NCBI RefSeq assembly: GCF_051014445.1
Contig: NC_135136.1
Location: 24,756,001 to 24,820,000 of the forward strand
DNA: 64,000 bases
Reading direction: 5' to 3'
Origin: Colletes latitarsis
Lineage: Eukaryota; Arthropoda; Insecta; Hymenoptera; Colletidae
Shown: piece after piece, positions 23,594 to 36,635 of the stretch
Position numbering within the stretch: the stretch's first letter is position 1
Layout of the letters: every line of letters begins with the position of its first letter
Notes under the pieces: model-generated
What the model was told of the DNA's origin: nothing
What the model saw: only the letters and a program-made list of their open reading frames with translations
Database searches by the model: none
Position numbers and translations under genes: made by a program

Positions 23594-26500
23594 CAGATGC
23601 GGGCATAACCCAGACCTAACCCAGACCTAACCGGTGTTACCGACTAAAATACTGACCGAATCCAGGTTTAATTGAATGTTAGTGTGTGGTACCACATTAC
23701 TACGTTATTCAAACCCGAAAATTCCCAGGATCTGACCAACAAGTATGCGAAGAATGCAAAATCATGAGCCAGATGCGGGCATAACCCAGACCTAACTCAG
23801 ACCTAACCGGTTTTATCCTCTAAAATGTGGATCGAAACCAGGTTTAATTGACTGTTACTGTGTGGTACCACATTACTACGTGGTTAATACCCGAAAAAAC
23901 CCAGGATCTGGCCAACAGCTATGCGAAGAAGGTAAAATCATTAGCCAGATGCGGGCATAACCCAGACCTAACCCAGACCTAACCCGTGTTACCGACTAAA
24001 ATACAGACCGAAACCAGGTTTAATTGACTGTTTCAGTGTGGTACCACATTACTACGTGATTAATACCTGAAAATTCCCAGGATCTGACCAACATGTATGC
24101 GAAGAATGCAAAATCATGAGCCAGATGCGGGCATAACCCAGACCTAACCCAGACCTAACCCGTGTTACCGACTAAAATACAGACCGAAACCAGGTTTAAT
24201 TGACTGTTTCAGTGTGGTACCACATTACTACGTGATTAATACCCGAAAATTCCCAGGATCTGACCAACATGTATGCGAAGAATGCAAAATCATGAGCCAG
24301 ATGCGGGCATAACCCAGACCTAACTCAGACCTAACCGGTTTTATCATCTAAAATGTGGATCGAAACCAGGTTTAATTGATTGTTTCAGTGTGGTACCACA
24401 TTAGTACGTGATCCAAACCCGAAAAAACCAAGGATCTGGCCAACAAGTATGCGAGGAAGGCAAGATCATGAGCCAGATGCGGGCATAGCCGAGACCTAAC
24501 CCAGACCCAACCAGTGTTATCCTTTAAAATGTGGATCGAAACCAGGTTTAATTGACTGTTTCAATGTGGTACCACATTACTACGTGATTCAAACCCTAAA
24601 AAACCCAGGATCTGGCTAACAAGTATGCGAAGAAGGCAAAATCATGAGCCAGATGCGGGCATAACCCACACCTAACCCAGACCTAACCGGTGTTACCGAC
24701 TAAAATACTGACCGAATCCAGGTTTAATTGACTGTTACTGTGTGGTACCACATTACTACGTGATACAAACCCGAAAATTCCCAGGATCTGGCCAACAACT
24801 ATGCGAAGAAGGCAAAATCATGAGCCAGATGCGGGCATAACCCACACCTAACCCAGACCTAACCGGTGTTACCGACTAAAATACTGACCGAATCCAGGTT
24901 TAATTGACTGTTTCAGTGTGGTACCACATTACTACGTGATTAATACCCGAAAATTCCCAGGATCTGACCAACATGTATGCGAAGAATGCAAAATCATGAG
25001 CCAGATGCGGGCATAACCCAGACCTAACTCAGACCTAACCGGTTTTATCATCTAAAATGTGGATCGAAACCAGGTTTAATTGATTGTTTCAGTGTGGTAC
25101 CACATTAGTACGTGATCCAAACCGGAAAATACCAAGGATCTGGCCAACAAGTATGCGAAGGAGGCAAAATCATGAGCCAGATGCGGGCATAACCCAGACC
25201 TAACCCAGACCTAACCGGTGTTATCCCCTAAAATGTGGATCGAAACCAGGTTTAATTGACTGTTTCAGTGTGGTATCATATTAGTACGTGATTCAAACCC
25301 GAAAAAACCCAGGATCTGGCCAACAAGTTTGCGAAGAAAGCAAAATCATGAGCCAGATGCGGGCATAACCCAGACCTAACCCAGACCTAACCGGTGTTAC
25401 CGACTAAAATATTGGTCGGAACCAGGTCTAATTGTCTGTTTCATTGTGGTACCACATAACTTCGTGATTGAGACCAGAGAAAACCAAGGATCCGTCCAAC
25501 AAGAATGCGGAAAATCAAAATCATGAGTCAGATGCTGGCATTACCCAGACCTAACCCAGACCTAACCGGTGATATCCCCTAAAATGTGGATCGAAACCAA
25601 GGTTTAATTGACTGTTTCAGTGTGGTATCATATTAGTACGTGATTCAAACCCGAAAAAACCCAGGATCTGGCCAACAACTATGCGAAGAAGGCAAAATCA
25701 TGAGCCAGATGCGGGCATAACCCAGACCTAACCCAGACCTAACCGGAGTTACCGACTAAAATATTGGTCGGAACCGGGTTTAATTGTCTGTTTCAGTGAG
25801 GTGTGACATTACTACGTGTTTCAAACCAGAGAAAACCCAGGATCTGGCGAACAAGAATGCGGAAAAGACGAAATCATGAGCTAGATGCGGGCATAACCCA
25901 GACCTAACCCAGACCTAACCGGTGTTACCGACTAAAATACTGACCGAATCCAGGTTTAATTGAATGTTAGTGTGTGGTACCACATTACTACGTTATTCAA
26001 ACCCGAAAATTCCCAGGATCTGACCAACAAGTATGCGAAGAATGCAAAATCATGAGCCAGATGCGGGCATAACCCAGACCTAACTCAGACCTAACCGGTT
26101 TTATCCTCTAAAATGTGGATCGAAACCAGGTTTAATTGACTGTTACTGTGTGGTACCACATTACTACGTGATTAATACCCGAAAAAACCCAGGATCTGGC
26201 CAACAGCTATGCGAAGAAGGTAAAATCATTAGCCAGATGCGGGCATAACCCAGACCTAACCCAGACCTAACCCGTGTTACCGACTAAAATACAGACCGAA
26301 ACCAGGTTTAATTGACTGTTTCAGTGTGGTACCACATTACTACGTGATTAATACCCGAAAATTCCCAGGATCTGACCAACATATATGCGAAGAATGCAAA
26401 ATCATGAGCCAGATGCGGGCATAACCCAGACCTAACTCAGACCTAACCGGTTTTATCATCTAAAATGTGGATCGAAACCAGGTTTAATTGACTGTTTCAG

Positions 26501-29500
26501 TGTGGTATCATATTAGTACGTGATTCAAACCCGAAAAAACCAAGGATCTGGCCAACAAGTATGCGAACAAGGCAAAATCATGAGCCAGATGCGGGCATAA
26601 CCCACACCTAACCCAGACCTAACCGGTGTTACCGACTAAAATACTGACCGAATCCAGGTTTAATTGGCTGTTACTGTGTGGTACCACATTACTACGTTAT
26701 TCAAACCCGGAAATTCCCAGGATCTGACCAACAAGTATGCGAAGAAGGCAAAATCCTGAGCCAGATGCGGGCATAACCCAGACCAAACCCAGACCTAACC
26801 GGTGTTACCGACTAAAATACTGACCGAATCCAGGTTTAATTGACTATTACTGTGTGGTACCACATTACTACGTGATACAAACCCGAAAATTCCCAGGATC
26901 TGGCCAACAACTATGCGAAGAAGGCAAAATCATGAGCCAGATGCGGGCATAACCCAGACCTAACCCAGACCTAACCGGAGTTACCGACTAAAATATTGTT
27001 CGGAACCGGGTTTAATTGTCTGTTTCAGTGAGGTGTGACATTACTACGTGTTTCAAACCAGAGAAAACCCAGGATCTGGCGAACAAGAATGCGGAAAAGA
27101 CGAAATCATGAGCTAGATGCGGGCATAACCCAGACCTAACCCAGACCTAACCGGTGTTACCGACTAAAATACTGACCGAATCCAGGTTTAATTGAATGTT
27201 AGTGTGTGGTACCACATTACTACGTTATTCAAACCCGAAAATTCCCAGGATCTGACCAACAAGTATGCGAAGAATGCAAAATCATGAGCCAGATGCGGGC
27301 ATAACCCAGACCTAACTCAGACCTAACCGGTTTTATCCTCTAAAATGTGGATCGAAACCAGGTTTAATTGACTGTTACTGTGTGGTACCACATTACTACG
27401 TGATTAATACCCGAAAAAACCCAGGATCTGGCCAACAGCTATGCGAAGAAGGTAAAATCATTAGCCAGATGCGGGCATAACCCAGACCTAACCCAGACCT
27501 AACCCGTGTTACCGACTAAAATACAGACCGAAACCAGGTTTAATTGACTGTTTCAGTGTGGTACCACATTACTACGTGATTAATACCCGAAAATTCCCAG
27601 GATCTGACCAACATGTATGCGAAGAATGCAAAATCATGAGCCAGATGCGGGCATAACCCAGACCTAACTCAGACCTAACCGGTTTTATCATCTAAAATGT
27701 GGATCGAAACCAGGTTTAATTGATTGTTTCAGTGTGGTACCACATTAGTACGTGATCCAAACCCGAAAAAACCAAGGATCTGGCCAACAAGTATGCGAGG
27801 AAGGCAAGATCATGAGCCAGATGCGGGCATAGCCGAGACCTAACCCAGACCTAACCAGTGTTATCCTTTAAAATGTGGATCGAAACCAGGTTTAATTGAC
27901 TGTTTCAATGTGGTACCACATTACTACGTGATTCAAACCCTAAAAAACCCAGGATCTGGCCAACAAGTATGCGAAGAAGGCAAAATCATGAGCCAGATGC
28001 GGGCATAACCCACACCTAACCCAGACCTAACCGGTGTTACCGACTAAAATACTGACCGAATCCAGGTTTAATTGACTGTTACTGTGTGGTACCACATTAC
28101 TACGTGATACAAACCCGAAAATTCCCAGGATCTGGCCAACAAGTATGCGAAGAATGCAAAATCATGAGCCAGATGCGGGCATAACCCAGACCTAACCCAG
28201 ACCTAACCGGTTTTATCCTCTAAAATGTGGGTCGAAACCAGGTTTAATTGATTGTTTCAGTGTGGTACCACATTAGTACGTGATCCAAACCCGAAAAAAC
28301 CAAGGATCTGGCCAACAAGTATGCGAAGGAGGCAAAATCATGAGCCAGATGCGGGCATAACCCAGACCTAACCCAGACCTAACCGGTGTTATACTCTAAA
28401 ATATTGACCGAATCCAGGTTTAATTGACTGTTACTGTGTGGTACCACATTACTACGTGATACAAACCCGAAAATTCCCAGGATCTGGCCAACAACTATGC
28501 GAAGAAGGCAAAATCATGAGCCAGATGGGTGCATAACCCAGACCTAACCCAGACATAACCGGTTTTATCCTCTAAAATGTGGATCGAAACCAGGTTTAAT
28601 TGATTGTTACTGTGTGGTACCACATTACTACGTGATACAAACCCGAAAATTCCCAGGATCTGGCCAACAAGTATGCGAACAAGGCAAAATCATGAGCCAG
28701 ATGCGGGCATAACCCACACCTAACCCAGACCTAACCGGTGTTACCGACTAAAATACTGACCGAATCCAGGTTTAATTGTCTGTTACTGTGTGGTACCACA
28801 TTACTACGTTATTCAAACCCGGAAATTCCCAGGATCTGACCAACAAGTATGCGAAGAAGGCAAAATCCTGAGCCAGATGCGGGCATAACCCAGACCAAAC
28901 CCAGACCTAACCGGTGTTACCGACTAAAATACTGACCGAATCCAGGTTTAATTGACTGTTACTGTGTGGTACCACATTACTACGTGATACAAACCCGAAA
29001 ATTCCCAGGATCTGGCCAACAACTATGCGAAGAAGGCAAAATCATGAGCCAGATGGGGGCATAACCCAGACCTAAGCCAGACCTAAACGGTGTTATACTC
29101 TAAAATATTGATCGAATCCAAGTTTAACGTACTGTTTCTGTGTGGTACCACATTACTGCGTGATTCAAACCCGAAAAAACCCAGGATCTGGCCAACAAGT
29201 TTGCGAAGAAAGCAAAATCATGAGCCAGATGCGGGCATAACCCAGACCTAACCGGTGTTACCGACTAAAATATTGGTCGGAACCAGGTCTAATTGTCTGT
29301 TTCATTGTGGTACCACATAACTTCGTGATTGAGACCAGAGAAAACCAAGGATCCGTCCAACAAGAATGCGGAAAATCAAAATCATGAGTCAGATGCTGGC
29401 ATTACCCAGACCTAACCCAGACCTAACCGGTGTTACCGAATAAAATACTGACCGAATCCAGGTTTAATTGTCTGTTACTGTGTGGTACCACATTACTACG

Positions 29501-30660
29501 TTATTCAAGCCCGGAAATTCTCAGGATCTGAAAACAACAAGTATGCGAAAAAGGCAAAATCATGAGCCAGATGTGGGCATAACCCAGACCTAACCCAGCC
29601 CTAACCGGTTTTATCCTCTAAAATATTGATCGAAACCAAGTTTAATCGACTGTTTCAGTGTGGTACCACATTACTACGTGATTCAAATCCAAAAAAACCC
29701 AGGATCTGGCCAATAACTATGCGAGGAAGGCAAGATCATGAGCCAGATGCGGGCATAGCCGAGACCTAACCCAGACCTAACCAGTGTTATCCTTTAAAAT
29801 GTGGATCGAAACCAGGTTTAATTGACTGTTTCAATGTGGTACCACATTACTACGTGATTCAAACCCTAAAAAACCCAGGATCTGGCCAACAAGTATGCGA
29901 AGAAGGCAAAATCATGAGCCAGATGCGGGCATAACCCAGACCTAACCCAGACCTAACCGGTGTTATCCTCTAAAATATTCATCGAATCCAAGTTTAACGG
30001 ACTGTTTCTGTGTGGTACCACAATACTGCGTGATTCAAACCCGAAAAAACCCAGGATCTGGCCAACAAGTTTGCGAAGAAAGCAAAATCATGAGCCAGAT
30101 GCGGGCATAACCCAGACCTAACCCAGACCTAACCGCTGTTATCCTCTAAAATATTGATGGAAACCAAGTTTAATCGACTGTTTCAGTGTGGTACAACATT
30201 ACTACGTGATTCAAACCCGAAAAAAACCCAGGATCTGGCCAACATCTATGCGAAGAAGACAAAATCATGAGCCAGATGCGGGCATAACCCAGACCTTACA
30301 CAGACCTAGCCGGTGTTACCGACTAAAATATTGGTCGGAACCAGGTTTAATTGTCTGTTTCAGTGAGGTGTCACATTACTACGTGTTTCAAACCAGAGAA
30401 AACCAAGGATCTGGCCAACAAGTATGCGGAAAAGGCAAAACCATGAGCCAGATGCGGGCATAACCCAGACCTAACCCAGACCTAACCCGTGTTACCGACT
30501 AAAATACAGACCGAAACCAGGTTTAATTGACTGTTTCAGTGTGGTACCACATTAGTTCCTGATTCAAACCAAAGAAAACCAAGGATCTGGCCAACAAGAA
30601 TGCGAGGAAGGCGAAATCATGAGCCTGATGTGGGCATAACCCAGACCTAACCCAGACCTA
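23594..30660 (+). repeat. Shuffled satellite zone with partial C copies
   Basis: Monomers from block C reappear in new combinations. Bases 25745-26485 match 22049 onward (offset 3696). Bases 26977-28140 match 22049-23212 (offset 4928). The gatctgaaaacaac monomer (29528), which tags the next region, appears near the right edge, and the 177-bp seven-A monomer appears at 30188. No genes. Confidence 0.78.
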
Positions 30661-33600
30661 ACCGGTGTTACCGACTAAAATACTGACCGAATCCAGGTTT
30701 AATTGAATGTTAGTGTGTGGTACCACATTACTACGTTATTCAAACCCGAAAATTCCCAGGATCTGACCAACAAGTATGCGAAGAATGCAAAATCATGAGC
30801 CAGATGCGGGCATAACCCAGACCTAACTCAGACCTAACCGGTTTTATCCTCTAAAATGTGGATCGAAACCAGGTTTAATTGACTGTTACTGTGTGGTACC
30901 ACATTACTACGTGATTAATACCCGAAAAAACCCAGGATCTGGCCAACAGCTATGCGAAGAAGGTAAAATCATTAGCCAGATGCGGGCATAACCCAGACCT
31001 AACCCAGACCTAACCCGTGTTACCGACTAAAATACAGACCGAAACCAGGTTTAATTGACTGTTTCAGTGTGGTACCACATTACTACGTGATTAATACCCG
31101 AAAATTCCCAGGATCTGACCAACATGTATGCGAAGAATGCAAAATCATGAGCCAGATGCTGGCATAACCCAGACCTAACTCAGACCTAACCGGTTTTATC
31201 ATCTAAAATGTGGATCGAAACCAGGTTTAATTGATTGTTTCAGTGTGGTACCACATTAGTACGTGATCCAAACCCGAAAAAACCAAGGATCTGGCCAACA
31301 AGTATGCGAGGAAGGCAAGATCATGAGCCAGATGCGGGCATAACCGAGACCTAACCCAGACCTAACCAGTGTTATCCTTTAAAATGTGGATCCAAACCAG
31401 GTTTAATTGACTGTTTCAATGTGGTACCACATTACTACGTGATTCAAACCCTAAAAAACCCAGGATCTGGCCAACAAGTATGCGAAGAAGGCAAAATCAT
31501 GAGCCAGATGCGGGCATAACCCACACCTAACCCAGACCTAACCGGTGTTACCGACTAAAATACTGACCGAATCCAGGTTTAATTGACTGTTACTGTGTGG
31601 TACCACATTACTACGTGATACAAACCCGAAAATTCCCAGGATCTGGCCAACAACTATGCGAAGAAGGCAAAATCATGAGCCAGATGGGGGCATAACCCAG
31701 ACCTAACCCAGACATAACCGGTTTTATCCTCTAAAATGTGGATCGAAACCAGGTTTAATTGATTGTTTCAGTGTGGTACCACATTAGTACGTGATCCAAA
31801 CCCGAAAAAACCAAGGATCTGGCCAACAAGTATGCGAAGGAGGCAAAATCATGAGCCAGATGCGGGCATAACACAGACCTAACCCAGACCTAACCGGTGT
31901 TATCCCCTAAAATGTGGATCGAAACCAGGTTTAATTGACTGTTTCAGTGTGGTATCATATTAGTACGTGATTCAAACCCGAAAAAACCAAGGATCTGGCC
32001 AACAAGTATGCGAACATGGCAAAATCATGAGCCAGATGCGGGCATAACCCACACCTAACCCAGACCTAACCGGTGTTACCGACTAAAATACTGACCGAAT
32101 CCAGGTTTAATTGTCTGTTACTGTGTGGTACCACATTACTACGTTATTCAAACCCGGAAATTCCCAGGATCTGACCAACAAGTATGCGAAGAAGGCTAAA
32201 TCCTGAGCCAGATGCGGGCATAACCCAGACCAAACCCAGACCTAACCGGTGTTACCGACTAAAATACTGACCGAATCCAGGTTTAATTGACTGTTACTGT
32301 GTGGTACCACATTACTACGTGATACAAACCCGAAAATTCCCAGGATCTGGCCAACAACTATGCGAAGAAGGCAAAATCATGAGCCAGATGGGGGCATAAC
32401 CCAGACCTAAGCCAGACCTAAACGGTGTTATACTCTAAAATATTGATCGAATCCAAGTTTAACGTACTGTTTCTGTGTGGTACCACATTACTGCGTGATT
32501 CAAACCCGAAAAAACCCAGGATCTGGCCAACAAGTTTGCGAAGAAAGCAAAATCATGAGCCAGATGCGGGCATAACCCAGACCTAACCCAGACCTAACCG
32601 GTGTTACCGACTAAAATATTGGTCGGAACCAGGTCTAATTGTCTGTTTCATTGTGGTACCACATAACTTCGTGATTGAGACCAGAGAAAACCAAGGATCC
32701 GTCCAACAAGAATGCGGAAAATCAAAATCATGAGTCAGATGCTGGCATTACCCAGACCTAACCCAGACCTAACCGGTGTTACCGAATAAAATACTGACCG
32801 AATCCAGGTTTAATTGTCTGTTACTGTGTGGTACCACATTACTACGTTATTCAAGCCCGGAAATTCTCAGGATCTGAAAACAACAAGTATGCGAAAAAGG
32901 CAAAATCATGAGCCAGATGTGGGCATAACCCAGACCTAACCCAGCCCTAACCGGTTTTATCCTCTAAAATATTGATCGAAACCAAGTTTAATCGACTGTT
33001 TCAGTGTGGTACCACATTACTACGTGATTCAAATCCAAAAAAACCCAGGATCTGGCCAACAACTATGCGAGGAAGGCAAGATCATGAGCCAGATGCGGGC
33101 ATAGCCGAGACCTAACCCAGACCTAACCAGTGTTATCCTTTAAAATGTGGATCGAAACCAGGTTTAATTGACTGTTTCAATGTGGTACCACATTACTACG
33201 TGATTCAAACCCTAAAAAACCCAGGATCTGGCCAACAAGTATGCGAGGAAGGCAAGATCATGAGCCAGATGCGGGCATAACCCAGACCTAACCCAGACCT
33301 AACCGCTGTTATCCTCTAAAATATTGATGGAAACCAAGTTTAATCGACTGTTTCAGTGTGGTACAACATTACTACGTGATTCAAACCCGAAAAAAACCCA
33401 GGATCTGGCCAACATCTATGCGAAGAAGACAAAATCATGAGCCAGATGCGGGCATAACCCAGACCTTACACAGACCTAGCCGGTGTTACCGACTAAAATA
33501 TTGGTCGGAACCAGGTTTAATTGTCTGTTTCAGTGAGGTGTCACATTACTACGTGTTTCAAACCAGAGAAAACCAAGGATCTGGCCAACAAGTATGCGGA

Positions 33601-36600
33601 AAAGGCAAAACCATGAGCCAGATGCGGGCATAACCCAGACCTAACCCAGACCTAACCCGTGTTACCGACTAAAATACAGACCGAAACCAGGTTTAATTGA
33701 CTGTTTCAGTGTGGTACCACATTAGTACCTGATTCAAACCAAAGAAAACCAAGGATCTGGCCAACAAGAATGCGAGGAAGGCGAAATCATGAGCCTGATG
33801 TGGGCATAACCCAGACCTAACCCAGACCTAACCGGTTTTATCCTCTAAAATGTGGATCGAAACCAGGTTTAATTGACTGTTACTGTGTGGTACCACAATA
33901 GTACGTGATTAATACCCGAAAAAACCCAGGATCTGGCCAACAACTATGCGAAGAAGGTAAAATCATTAGCCAGATGCGGGCATAACCCAGACCTAACCCA
34001 GACCTAACCCGTGTTACCGACTAAAATACAGACCGAAACCAGGTTTAATTGACTGTTTCAGTGTGGTACCGCATTAGTACGTGATTCAAACCAGAGAAAA
34101 CCAAGGATATGGCCAACAAGAATGCGAGGAAGGCAAAATCATGAGCCTGATGTGGGCATAACCCATACCTAACCCAGACCTAACCGGTTTTATCCTCTAA
34201 AATGTGGATCGAAACCAGGTTTAATTGACTGTTACTGTGTGGTACCACAATAGTACGTGATTAATACCCGAAAAAACCCAGGATCTGGTCAACAACTATG
34301 CGAAGAAGGTAAAATCATTAGCCAGATGCGGGCATAACCCAGACCTAACCCAGACCTAACCCGTGTTACCGACTAAAATACAGACCGAAACCAGGTTTAA
34401 TTGACTGTTTCAGTGTGGTACCACATTAGTACGTGATTCAAACCAGAGAAGACCAAGGATCTGGCCAACAAGAATGCGGAAAAGGCGAAATCATGAGCCA
34501 GATGCGGGCATAACCCAGACCTATCTCAGACCTAACCGGTTTTATCCTCTAAAATGTGGATCGAAACCAGGTTTAATTGATTGTTTCAGAGTGGTACCAC
34601 ATTAGTACGTGATCCAAACCCGAAAAAACCAAGGATCTGGCCAACAAGTATGCGAAGGAGGCAAAATCATGAGCCAGATGCGGGCATAACCCAGACCTAA
34701 CCCAGACCTAACCGGTGTTATCCTCTAAAATATTCATCGAATCCAAGTTTAACGGACTGTTTCTGTGTGGTACCACATTACTGCGTGATTCAAACCCGAA
34801 AAAACCAGGATCTGGCCAACAAGTTTGCGAAGAAAGCAAAATCATGAGCCAGATGCGGGCATAACCCAGACCTAACCCAGACCTAACCGGTGTTATCCTC
34901 TAAAATATTGATCGAAACCAAGTTTAATCGTCTGTTTCAGTGTGGTACAACATTACTACGTGATTCAAACCCGAAAAAAACCCAGGATCTGGCCAACATC
35001 TATGCGAAGAAGACAAAATCATGAGCCAGATGCGGGCATAACCCAGACCTTACCCAGACCTAACCGGTGTTACCGACTAAAATATTGGTCGGAACCAGGT
35101 TTAATTGTCTGTTTCAGTGAGGTGTCACTTTACTACGTGTTTCAAACCAGAGAAAACCAAGGATCTGGCCAACAAGTATGCGGAAAAGGCAAAACCATGA
35201 GCCAGATGCGGGCATAATCCAGACCTAACCCTGACCTAACCGGTGTTACCGACTAAAATATTGGTCGGAACCAGGTTTAATTGTCTGTTTCAGTGAGGTG
35301 TCACATTACTACGTGTTTCAAACCAGAGAAAACCAAGGATCTGGCCAACAAGTATGCGAAGAAGGCAAAATCATGAGCCAGATGCGGGCATAACCCAGAC
35401 CTAACTCAGACCTAACCGGTTTTATCCTGTAAAATGTTGATCGAAACCAGGTTTAATTGACTGATTCAGAGTGGTACCACATTAGTACATGATTCAAACC
35501 CGAAGAAACCCAGGATCTGGCCAACAAGTGTTCGAAGAAGGCAAAATCATGGGCCAGATGCGGGCATAACCCAGACCTAACCCAGTCCTAACCAGTGTTA
35601 TCCTCTAAAATATTGATCGAAACCAAGTTTAATGGACTGTTTCTGTGTGGTACCACATTACTGCGTGATTCAAACCCGAAAAAACCAAGGATCTGGCCAC
35701 TAAGTATGCGAAGAAGGCAAAATCATGAGCCAGATGCGGGCATAACCCAGACCTAACCAAGACCTAACGCGTGTTACCGACTAAAATACAGACCGAAACC
35801 AGGTTTAATTGACTGTTTCTGTGTGGTACCACATTAGTACGTGATTCAAACCAGAGAATACCAAGGATCTGGCCAACAAGAATGCGGAAAAGGCGAAATC
35901 ATGAGCCAGATGCGGGCATAACCCAGACCTAACTCAGACATAACCGGTTTTATCCTCTAAAATGTGGATCGAAACAAGGTTTAATTGATTGTTTCAGTGT
36001 GGTACCACATTAGTACGTGATCCAAACCCGAAAAAACCAAGGATCTGGCCAACAAGTATGCGAAGGAGGCAAAATCATGAGCCAGATATGGGCATAACCC
36101 AGACCTAACCCAGACCTAACCGGTGTTATCCCCCAAAATGTGGATCGAAACCAGGTTTAATTGATTGCTTCAGTGTGGTACCACATTAGTACGTGATCCA
36201 AACCCGAAAAAACCAAGGATCTGGCCAACAAGTATGCGAAGAAGGCAAAATCATGAGCCAGATGCGGGCATAACCCAGACCTAACCCGTGTTACCGACCA
36301 AAATACAGACCGAAACCAGGTTTAATTGACAGTTTCGGTGTGGTACCACATTAGTACATGATTCAAACCAGAGAAAACCAAGGATCTGGCCAACATGAAT
36401 GCGAGGAATGCAAAATCATGAGCTTGATGTGGGCATAACCCAGACCTAACCCAGACCTAACCGGTTTTATCCTCTAAAATGTGGATCGAAACCAGGTTTA
36501 ATTGATTGTTTCAGTGTGGTACCACATTAGTACGTGATCCAAACCCGAAAAAACCAAGGATCTGGCCAACAAGTATGCGAAGAAGACAAAATCATGAGCC

Positions 36601-36635
36601 AGATGCGGGCATAACCCAGACCTAACCCAGACCTA
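30661..36635 (+). repeat. Higher-order repeat D, copy 1
   Basis: Matches 36636 onward at an offset of 5975, checked at ggttttatcc (30840 and 36815) and at gatctgaaaacaac (32874 and 38849). The seven-A monomers at 33358 and 34942 correspond to 39509 and about 41094. Whole-monomer differences separate the copies: copy 2 has one monomer more before 39509 and lacks one present here at about 35590-35765. Confidence 0.82.
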
